Below, one piece after another: positions 58,060 to 64,000 of a stretch of 64,000 nucleotides of DNA. The notes beneath the pieces are model-generated. The model did no database searches. It had not been told where the DNA came from and saw only the letters and a list, made by a program, of their open reading frames with translations. The DNA comes from Nocardia salmonicida NBRC 13393 (GTDB lineage Bacteria; Actinomycetota; Actinomycetes; Mycobacteriales; Mycobacteriaceae). Position numbers and translations under genes: made by a program. The stretch's first letter is position 1. Every line of letters starts with the position of its first letter. The stretch is taken from positions 62,001-126,000 of the forward strand of contig NZ_BDBR01000016.1 of the NCBI RefSeq assembly GCF_001613085.1, given 5' to 3'.

Positions 58060-59466
58060 CTATTTGATGAGGTACGGCGAGACCGAGCTGCGGTGTTCGC
58101 TGATATCGAGGGCCTTGCCCAGTGGGGGGAAGGCGCGCTGGGGGCAGTTGGAGCGCACGCAGACTCGGCAGCCCGCGCCGATGGGGGTGGCGTTGGCTTC
58201 GCCCAGGTCGATGCCGTCGGCGTAGACGACGCGACCCGCGTGGCGCAGTTCGCAGCCGAGGCCGATGGCGAAGGTCTTGCCGGGTTGGCCGTAACGGGTG
58301 GCGCGGCGTTCCACGGTGCGGGCGATCCAGAGGTATTTGCGGCCGTCGGGCATCTGGGCGATCTGGGTCATGATCTTGCCGGGATAGGCGAAGGTCTCGT
58401 AGACGTTCCACAGCGGGCAGGTGCCGCCGCTGGCGGAGAAGTGGAAACCGGTGGCGGACTGGCGTTTCGACATATTGCCCGCGCGGTCGACGCGCACGAA
58501 GGAGAAGGGGACTCCGCGCAGGGTCGGTCGTTGCAGGGTCGAGAGGCGGTGGCAGATGGTTTCGAAACTCTGCGAGAAGAAGGCTGACAGGCGCTCGATG
58601 TCGTAGCGGAAATTCTCGGCCACTTCGTGAAAGTGCGTGTAAGGCAGGACCATCGCGGCCGCGAAGTAGTTCGCCAGTCCGAGCATCGCGAGTTTGTGTG
58701 AGGCGTCGGAGGCGAAATTGCCTTCGTCGACCAGCTTTTCGAGCAGTGGCCCGCACTCGAGATAGGCCAGTTCGGCGGCGAGCTTGAAGGTGCGCTGGCC
58801 GCCGGACAGGTGCGGGGAGATCTCGAGCTGTTTGGTCTCGGGGTCGAAATGGTGCAGGACGCCCTCGCCGAGGTCGATGCGCTCGCTGATCCGCACGCCG
58901 TGCGCGCGCAGCAGGCGCACGATCTCGGTGCTCACCTCGCCACCGTGGAATCGGATGCGCGCGGTGAGATCCTCTGCGGCGGTGTCCAATTCGTGAATGT
59001 AGTTCTGGCGCTGGTAGAAGTAGTCGCGCACTTCCTCGTGCGGCTTGCTGATCGCGGCGCTGCCGGAGCCGTCGGCGAACCGGTCCTCGGTGGCGGCGGC
59101 CAGCTGCGCGCTGGTGTTGCGGTAGCGGTTGTGCATGGCCACCAGGGCGCGCGCCATCGACGGATGCGCGGAGACCATGTCGGCGATCTGCTGGGTGTCG
59201 GCCTCGATGCCGAGCTCGGCGTCCATCACGACTTCGGACAACTCGGCGATCAGGCGGGTGTCGTCCTGGGCGGAGAAGAAGGTGGGGTCGACGCCGAAGA
59301 CCTCGTTGATGCGCGTCAGCACCGGCACGGTGAGCGGTCGCACGTCGTGTTCGATCTGGTTCAGATAGCTGGCCGAGATCTCCAGTTTCTGCGCGAGCGC
59401 CACCTGGCTCAGCCCACGTTCGGTACGCAGCTGGCGCAGCCGCGCTCCGACATAGGTCTTGGCCAT
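58060..59466 (-). CDS. ramB: Regulator of acetate metabolism RamB
   Basis: 468 residues. An XRE-type HTH (RLRQLRTERGLSQVALAQKL, SASYLNQIEHDVRPLTVPVL) at residues 8-62 is followed by the RamB effector region (RDYFYQRQNYIHELDTAAED; LSTLQRPTLRGVPFSFVRVD; RAGNMSKRQSATGFHF) and the Cys-rich C-terminal IGAGCRVCVRSNCPQRAFP. It matches M. tuberculosis RamB (Rv0465c) throughout. RamB represses acetate/glyoxylate genes such as icl. Here the neighbour is fadE5, and icl is not in the window. An inverted repeat 17 nt before the start codon probably is its own operator. Confidence 0.95.
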   Translation of the reverse strand: MAKTYVGARLRQLRTERGLSQVALAQKLEISASYLNQIEHDVRPLTVPVLTRINEVFGVDPTFFSAQDDTRLIAELSEVVMDAELGIEADTQQIADMVSAHPSMARALVAMHNRYRNTSAQLAAATEDRFADGSGSAAISKPHEEVRDYFYQRQNYIHELDTAAEDLTARIRFHGGEVSTEIVRLLRAHGVRISERIDLGEGVLHHFDPETKQLEISPHLSGGQRTFKLAAELAYLECGPLLEKLVDEGNFASDASHKLAMLGLANYFAAAMVLPYTHFHEVAENFRYDIERLSAFFSQSFETICHRLSTLQRPTLRGVPFSFVRVDRAGNMSKRQSATGFHFSASGGTCPLWNVYETFAYPGKIMTQIAQMPDGRKYLWIARTVERRATRYGQPGKTFAIGLGCELRHAGRVVYADGIDLGEANATPIGAGCRVCVRSNCPQRAFPPLGKALDISEHRSSVSPYLIK

Positions 59467-59482
59467 ATGTCCAGTTTAAGGG

Positions 59483-59504
59483 CCTTTCGCAGGCTTGCCA
59501 AAGG
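59483..59504 (-). promoter_or_regulatory. Candidate RamB operator: CCTTTcGC-N6-GCcAAAGG
   Basis: Eight-base arms with one mismatched base, centred 27 nt before the ramB start codon. It contains TTTGGCAAG/CTTTCGCA, close to the RamB half-site core TTTGCAAA. Autoregulation is known for RamB in related genera. Confidence 0.55.
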
Positions 59505-59558
59505 ATTCTTAACAACGGCATCGAGCTCTGTGTCACACCCTCGCGATACTGTCGTGAG

Positions 59559-61061
59559 GTGCTGTTCAGCGATGTCGTCACAGCCTCCGCTGCCGTGCGA
59601 GCGACTCGGTCGCGCAAGGCGAAAACCGCCGCGCTGGCCGAGCTCTTCGGTGCCGCCGGGCCCGCCGAGATCGGCACCGTGGTGGCGTGGTTGTCCGGTG
59701 AGCTGGTGCAGGGCCGGATCGGGGCCGGTTGGCGCACGGTGACCGGGCTCGATACGCCGCCGAGCAGCGAGGCGAGCCTCACCGTCGGCGCGGTGGACGA
59801 CATCTTCTCCCAGCTCACCGAGCTGAACGGCAAGGGCTCTACCAACCGGCGTCGCGCATTGCTCACCGCGCTGTTCACCGCGGCGACCGAGGAAGAGCAG
59901 TCCTTCCTGATCCGCCTGCTCACCGGTGAACTGCGCCAGGGCGCGCTCACCGCGATCGTCGTCGAGGCGCTCGCCCAGTCCACCGGTATCCCGGTCGACG
60001 TGGTGCGCCGCGCCCACATGCTCTCCGGCCAACTCCCCACCACCGCGATCGCCGCGCTCGCCGGGGGCGAACCAGCACTGTCGGCATTCCGTCTCGAGGT
60101 AGGCCGACCCGTGGCGCCGATGCTCGCCTCGCCCGGCGGCTCACTGGACGAGGCCCTCGCCGAACTGGGCTCCGACATCAGTGTCGAACACAAGCTCGAC
60201 GGCGCCCGCATCCAAGTGCACCGCGACGGCGACCAGGTCTGGGTGTTCACCAGAACCCTGCGCGACATCACCACCGGCGTCCCCGAACTCGTCGACCTGG
60301 TCAGAACCCTCGACTGCGCCACCGTGGTCCTCGACGGCGAAACCCTCGCCCTCACCGACTCGGGTCGCCCACGCCCGTTCCAGGAGACGATGAGCAGGTT
60401 CGCCACCATCGGCGATCCACGCCGGCTGCACCCCTATTTCTTCGACTGCCTGCACCTCGACGGCGTGGACCTCATCGACGAGCCACTGCGTGTGCGCCGC
60501 ATCGCGCTCGAGCAGGTCGCGGGCGACCACAGCATCCCCGCGCTCATCGCGCCGACGCCGGAGGCCGCCGCCGACTGCTATGACGACGCACTCGCCGTGG
60601 GCAACGAGGGCGTGATGGTCAAGGCGCTCGATGCCCCGTACGCCGCGGGCCGACGCGGCAAGGCCTGGCAGAAGATCAAACCCGCGCACACTCTCGACCT
60701 ACTGGTGATCGGCGCCGAATGGGGCTACGGCCGCCGCACCGGGTTCCTGTCCAATCTGCATCTGGCCGCTCGCGATCCGGAGACCGGCGAGCCGGTGATG
60801 GTCGGCAAGACCTTCAAGGGCCTCACCGACGAACTGCTGCGCTGGCAGACCGAGGAATTCCCACGTCACGAAACCCACCGCGACGGTCAGACCGTGTACC
60901 TGCGCCCCGAACTCGTCGTCGAGATCGCGCTCGACGGCGTCCAGACCAGTACCCGATATCCCGGCGGGGTGGCGCTGCGCTTCGCCAGAGTGGTCCGTTA
61001 CCGGCCGGACAAGGAACCCGCCCAGGCCGATGTTATCGACTCGGTGCGCGCACTCAACTGA
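59559..61061 (+). CDS. ligB: ATP-dependent DNA ligase (LigB type)
   Basis: 500 residues, mycobacterial LigB (Rv3062) type. An N-terminal DNA-binding domain (about 1-180) is followed by the nucleotidyltransferase with Lys212 in VEHKLDGARIQV, then VWVFTRTLRDITTGVPELV, TVVLDGETLAL, EGVMVKALDAPYAAG-like NEGVMVKALDAPY, KAWQKIKPAHTLDLL, and an OB-fold. It seals nicks with ATP; most bacteria rely on NAD-dependent LigA, so it is probably accessory. GTG 59559 has no Shine-Dalgarno sequence and lies 8 nt after GATACT. Confidence 0.93.
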   Translation: MLFSDVVTASAAVRATRSRKAKTAALAELFGAAGPAEIGTVVAWLSGELVQGRIGAGWRTVTGLDTPPSSEASLTVGAVDDIFSQLTELNGKGSTNRRRALLTALFTAATEEEQSFLIRLLTGELRQGALTAIVVEALAQSTGIPVDVVRRAHMLSGQLPTTAIAALAGGEPALSAFRLEVGRPVAPMLASPGGSLDEALAELGSDISVEHKLDGARIQVHRDGDQVWVFTRTLRDITTGVPELVDLVRTLDCATVVLDGETLALTDSGRPRPFQETMSRFATIGDPRRLHPYFFDCLHLDGVDLIDEPLRVRRIALEQVAGDHSIPALIAPTPEAAADCYDDALAVGNEGVMVKALDAPYAAGRRGKAWQKIKPAHTLDLLVIGAEWGYGRRTGFLSNLHLAARDPETGEPVMVGKTFKGLTDELLRWQTEEFPRHETHRDGQTVYLRPELVVEIALDGVQTSTRYPGGVALRFARVVRYRPDKEPAQADVIDSVRALN

Positions 61062-61133
61062 GGTCAGCGCTGTTCAGGAGACCGACCCGCAACAGTTTGG
61101 CAATCCGGCGGCAGCATACGACACACTGTTCGG

Positions 61134-62321
61134 GTGAGCGCCGAATTAATGATCCTGTTGATCGTCATCGCCACAGCTCTCGCATTCGACTTCACCAACG
61201 GATTCCACGACACGGCCAATGCCATGGCGACGTCGATCGCCACCGGCGCTCTGAAGCCGAAGACGGCGGTAGCCCTCTCCGGTGTGCTGAATCTGATCGG
61301 TGCGTTCCTGTCGGTATCGGTGGCGGCGACTGTGGCCAAGGGCATTGTGAAATTGGACGATGTGAGTGGACACGACCTGCTGGTCATCGTCTTCGCCGGC
61401 CTGGTCGGCGGCATCCTGTGGAATCTGTTGACCTGGCTGCTCGGCCTGCCGTCGAGTTCCTCGCACGCGCTGTTCGGCGGGCTGATCGGCTCGACGATCG
61501 CCGCGCTGGGCTGGAACGGCGTGATCTGGGCATCGGGATCGGACGGCGTGCTGATCAAGATCGTGCTGCCCGCGCTGCTCGCGCCGGTGATCGCGGCCAT
61601 GGTGGCGGCCATCGGCATCTTCCTGGTGTACCGGATCACCCACGGCGTCGACCGGGCGAAGACCGACGAGGGATTCCGCTGGGGACAGATCGGCTCGGCC
61701 TCACTGGTCTCGCTGGCGCACGGCACCAACGACGCGCAGAAGACGATGGGCATCATCTTCCTCGCGCTGGTCGCCTACGGCTCGCTGGGCAAGGACGACC
61801 ACATGCCGCTGTGGGTGATGGCTTCCTGCGCGGTCGCGATCGCCCTCGGTACCTATCTCGGCGGCTGGCGGATCATCAGGACCCTCGGTAAGGGCCTGGT
61901 CGAGATCGAGTCGCCGCAGGGTCTGGCCGCCGAGTCGACCTCGGCGGCGATCATCCTCACCTCGGCGCACTTCGGCCTGCCGCTGTCGACCACGCAGACC
62001 GCGACCGGCGCGATCCTCGGTACCGGCATCGGTAAGGGCGCGGAGGTGCGCTGGCGTGTGATGGGCCGGATGGCCGTCGCCTGGCTGCTCACCCTGCCGA
62101 TGGCGGGCATCGTCGGCGCGATCTGCTGGGTGATCGCCCACCTCATCGGTGGGCTTCCCGGTGTCCTCGTGGTGTTCGGCCTCCTGATCGCCGGGGCGCT
62201 GGGAATCTATCTCCGGTCGCGGCAGGACCCGGTCGGCACCCACAATGTGAACGAATGGCCCGACGGCCATCAGCCACCCGCCTCGGCACCGTCGCCGATC
62301 GACCAGAACCATGCCGGGTAG
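61134..62321 (+). CDS. pitA: Inorganic phosphate transporter, Pit family
   Basis: 395 residues with about ten membrane helices. Both PHO4 signature repeats are present: FDFTNGFHDTANAMATSIAT and SLAHGTNDAQKTMGIIFLAL, plus LLGLPSSSSHALFGGLIGST and HFGLPLSTTQTATGAILGTG. It takes up metal-phosphate with protons at low affinity. GTG start. It is the first gene of a three-gene unit with the two small genes downstream, in the same order as mycobacterial pitA-Rv0544c-Rv0543c. Confidence 0.94.
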   Translation: MSAELMILLIVIATALAFDFTNGFHDTANAMATSIATGALKPKTAVALSGVLNLIGAFLSVSVAATVAKGIVKLDDVSGHDLLVIVFAGLVGGILWNLLTWLLGLPSSSSHALFGGLIGSTIAALGWNGVIWASGSDGVLIKIVLPALLAPVIAAMVAAIGIFLVYRITHGVDRAKTDEGFRWGQIGSASLVSLAHGTNDAQKTMGIIFLALVAYGSLGKDDHMPLWVMASCAVAIALGTYLGGWRIIRTLGKGLVEIESPQGLAAESTSAAIILTSAHFGLPLSTTQTATGAILGTGIGKGAEVRWRVMGRMAVAWLLTLPMAGIVGAICWVIAHLIGGLPGVLVVFGLLIAGALGIYLRSRQDPVGTHNVNEWPDGHQPPASAPSPIDQNHAG

Positions 62322-62333
62322 AGGGGAGCGATC

Positions 62334-62615
62334 GTGCACACCGTGATCACCAATCTGAGTTCACTGTGGGAAGTGGTGCTCGCCGCGCTGATCTTCGGCG
62401 CGGGCGTACCCGCCGTTTTCGCTTACGCCGTGCGGTGGTGGGCCAATGCCGAGACCGTCGACGCCGAGGGGCGAGTTCGGCGCAACTATCCGGCGCTGGC
62501 CGGTGCGCTGACCTGCCTGGTCCTCATCGTCGTCGTGGTGATCACCGGAATCCTGTTCACCGCCAAGGCATTCATCGCCCACCAGTTCGGCATCCACCTG
62601 TTCGGCCAATCATGA
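62334..62615 (+). CDS. Small membrane protein beside pit (Rv0544c-like)
   Basis: 93 residues with two membrane helices (LWEVVLAALIFGAGVPAVFA and LAGALTCLVLIVVVVITGIL), separated by an acidic loop (NAETVDAEGRVRRNYP). GTG start 12 nt after the pit stop with GGGGAG upstream. Function unknown; its constant pairing with pit suggests a partner. Confidence 0.85.
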   Translation: MHTVITNLSSLWEVVLAALIFGAGVPAVFAYAVRWWANAETVDAEGRVRRNYPALAGALTCLVLIVVVVITGILFTAKAFIAHQFGIHLFGQS

Positions 62616-62626
62616 GTGAGGAAGCC

Positions 62627-62992
62627 ATGACCGATCCGAACCCCGCCTCGCCGAGCCCCTCGGTCCGCGGCAACCTGCTCTCTCGGGTGCTCGGTTGGTT
62701 GCGTGCCGGGTACCCGCAGGGCATTCCGCAGTCGGACTACGTCGCGTTGTTCGCGGTGCTGCACCGCCACCTCACCGACTACGAGGTGGTGGTGATCGGA
62801 GAGCGGCTGGTCGAGGCCAGCCGCGAGGGCGAAAAGATCAGCGAGGCCGATATCGCCGCTGCCATCGCCGATTTCGCGAAGCAGCAGCCCGCGCCCGACG
62901 ATGTCTCGCGGGTGGCATCGCATCTGGCCGCCGGTGGCTGGCCGTTGGACGAGCCGCTCGACGACGGCGAACCCACTATCGAACAGAATTGA
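62627..62992 (+). CDS. DUF3349 protein (Rv0543c-like)
   Basis: 121 residues, no membrane span. The conserved DUF3349 core is WLRAGYPQGIPQSDYVALFA, LHRHLTDYEVVVIGERLVEA and SEADIAAAIADFAKQQP, ending VASHLAAGGWPLD. Function unknown. GAGGAAG ends 4 nt before ATG 62627; an ATG at 62612 overlapping the previous stop is a possible start. Third gene of the pit unit. Confidence 0.85.
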   Translation: MTDPNPASPSPSVRGNLLSRVLGWLRAGYPQGIPQSDYVALFAVLHRHLTDYEVVVIGERLVEASREGEKISEADIAAAIADFAKQQPAPDDVSRVASHLAAGGWPLDEPLDDGEPTIEQN

Positions 62993-63089
62993 TCACCCGT
63001 TCGACAATTCCGTCGCGCCAGCGGAATTCGCTGGTGGCGACAATGGCGAATCGACTGGCTACCGGGCGATCGCGCGCTAGCATGCATCC

Positions 63090-63764
63090 GTGGTTCGGCG
63101 TGCGGATGTAACCGATAGTGGTCGTAGTTACGGTGGATTGTCGCGCCAGCAGCGAGTAGCGCTACGCCGCAACAGGTTGACCGACGCGGCGCTGGAACTA
63201 TTCGGCACCCAGGGATATTCGTCGACCTCGATCGAGCGACTGTGTGCGACCGCGAATGTGTCGACCCGCAGTTTCTACGAAGACATCGGTAGCCGCGAGG
63301 CATTGTTGATCGCACTCGTCGACCGGTTGAACGCGGCCGCGCTGCGCCGTCTCGACGAAGCCTTGGAAAGCACCAGTGAACAGCCGCTGGTGGTGCGCGT
63401 GGTGGAGAGTTTCCGCGCGTTCCTCGCGGTGACCTGCCGTGATCGCCGGGCGGCGCGGGTGTTCTATGTCGAGGTCGTCGGGGTGAGTCCGGTGGTGGAG
63501 GAATGGCGGCGCGCGCAGCGGCGGTCGATTTCGGCCCTGCTCACGCGCGAAGCGCAACGGGCCGCCGAGCGCGGCGAGGCGGAATCGCGCAGCCTGCACC
63601 TGTTCGGGCTCGCGGTAATCGGCGCGGTGAATTCGCTCGCCCAGGAGATGGTGCACGCCACCGTTCCCGGCGACGCGATCTCGGTCGACGAGATCTGCGA
63701 GGAGATCGCCTATTTCATCCGCTCCGGGCTCACGGTGCGCACCGCGGTCGCGCCCACCGCGTAG
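63090..63764 (+). CDS. TetR/AcrR-family transcriptional regulator
   Basis: 224 residues. HTH: LTDAALELFGTQGYSSTSIE, then RLCATANVSTRSFYEDIGSR. The ligand domain (FYVEVVGVSPVVEEWRRAQR) matches the same block in the TetR at 35759, so the two are in one subfamily. GTG 63090 lies 6 nt after TAGCAT (63078-63083), without a Shine-Dalgarno sequence, so it may be leaderless. A strong terminator follows. No obvious target gene; it is convergent with the mycolyltransferase. Confidence 0.87.
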   Translation: MVRRADVTDSGRSYGGLSRQQRVALRRNRLTDAALELFGTQGYSSTSIERLCATANVSTRSFYEDIGSREALLIALVDRLNAAALRRLDEALESTSEQPLVVRVVESFRAFLAVTCRDRRAARVFYVEVVGVSPVVEEWRRAQRRSISALLTREAQRAAERGEAESRSLHLFGLAVIGAVNSLAQEMVHATVPGDAISVDEICEEIAYFIRSGLTVRTAVAPTA

Positions 63765-63778
63765 TCGGCGACAACGCG

Positions 63779-63817
63779 AAAGCGGGAGGCATCCGAATCC
63801 GGATGTCTCCCGCTTTT
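63779..63817 (+). terminator. Bidirectional terminator between TetR and mycolyltransferase genes
   Basis: 17-bp stem with one G-T pair (AAAGCGGGAGGCATCCG and its partner), AATC loop and TTTT at the end. AAA at the left foot gives T-run on the minus strand too, so it serves both convergent genes. Confidence 0.85.
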
Positions 63818-63827
63818 CAGTGGAAAA

Positions 63828-64000
63828 TCAGATGCCCATGCCCTGAGCGAGCAGCGGCCACGACTCGTGCAGCGCCTGCTCCCAGTACGGCCAGTAGTGG
63901 GTGCCCATCGGGGTGAACTGGTAGGTCGCCGGGATACCCAGCGAGTCCAGCTTGGTCTTCAGGTTCTGGCTGCAAGCGTTGGTCGCCGCTTCGATGCCGA
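63828..64000 (-). CDS. Mycolyltransferase/antigen-85-type esterase, 3' end
   Basis: The last 56 codons of a gene running off the right edge. The product ends with NLKTKLDSLGIPATYQFTPM, then GTHYWPYWEQALHESWPLL and GMGI. GTHYWPYWEQAL corresponds to the catalytic-His block (HSWxYWxxxL) of antigen 85 and Nocardia/Corynebacterium mycolyltransferases, which transfer mycolic acids to trehalose and arabinogalactan outside the cell. The active-site Ser is outside the window. It supports a mycolic-acid-containing host. Confidence 0.85.
   Translation of the reverse strand, partial: GIEAATNACSQNLKTKLDSLGIPATYQFTPMGTHYWPYWEQALHESWPLLAQGMGI

Noticed and set aside
1..64000. tRNA, rRNA, CRISPR arrays, insertion sequences, attachment sites
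   Set aside because: No cloverleaf-like gene ending, no regularly spaced repeats, no transposase or integrase motifs seen on either strand.

Overview
The window is 64 kb of high-GC DNA from an actinobacterium of the Mycobacteriales. Nocardia or a close relative fits best. I infer this from gene content and remembered protein similarity, not from a search. The evidence is a mycolyltransferase-like 3' end at the right edge, RamB, FadE5, LpdC of the mycobacterial type, a C-terminal GGMGGMDF GroEL, a RAMB/CIRCE style of regulation, and long runs of genes in the same order as Mycobacterium tuberculosis Rv0427c-Rv0440.

Layout. 1-5291 is a conserved housekeeping block: xthA, a GNAT acetyltransferase, def, a DUF3263 protein, a LytR_C protein, sodC and a YbdK-type carboxylate-amine ligase. 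5342-12559 carries a PAP2-type membrane phosphatase and a complete Mrp Na+/H+ antiporter operon (mrpA-C-D-E-F-G, minus strand, with 4-nt overlaps or gaps of 2 nt). 12674-16283 is a polytopic membrane protein next to a double-AAA CDC48-like ATPase. 16445-20669 holds a small lipoprotein, an unusual redox signalling trio (UBP zinc finger, cyclic-nucleotide-binding histidine kinase, receiver-thioredoxin-reductase fusion) and a 63-residue small protein. 20861-24046 is lipid biosynthesis: fabH, a GlsB stress membrane protein, psd and pssA. 24072-30026 contains an ECF41-like sigma factor with an NDH-like oxidoreductase, a divergent pair (membrane protein / HTH-Clp_N protein) sharing two identical operators, and groEL2 behind two CIRCE boxes.

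30332-43259 is accessory: hydrolases, regulators (MarR, TetR, AraC), a prolyl oligopeptidase, a variant dipeptidase, secreted proteins, and a decayed stretch at about 34.2-35.5 kb with remnants of an MFS transporter and an azoreductase, followed by a 36-codon peptide gene with its own terminator. 43369-48540 has lpdC, a compact L,D-transpeptidase, a polysaccharide deacetylase, an HxlR/NmrA divergent pair, DoxX and VOC genes. 48633-55880 has a CMD-family protein, a NERD protein, a GntR/FCD regulator and the five-gene urea ABC transporter urtABCDE. 56218-64000 has fadE5, ramB, an ATP-dependent DNA ligase, a pit phosphate transporter with its two small satellite genes, a TetR regulator and the 3' end of a mycolyltransferase.

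Themes. Central carbon, fatty-acid and nitrogen uptake genes (lpdC, fadE5, ramB, urt) sit among cell-envelope and stress genes. Several regulatory sites can be read directly: twin palindromes that cover a leaderless promoter before the Clp_N gene, two CIRCE boxes, an HxlR-type palindrome, a TGTATACA site before urtA, and an inverted repeat before ramB. Many genes start without a Shine-Dalgarno sequence, 6-8 nt after a TANNNT-like hexamer, which suggests leaderless transcripts. The strongest candidates for something undescribed are the Clp_N autoregulatory switch, the redox signalling trio with its flanking small gene, and the 36-residue peptide gene.
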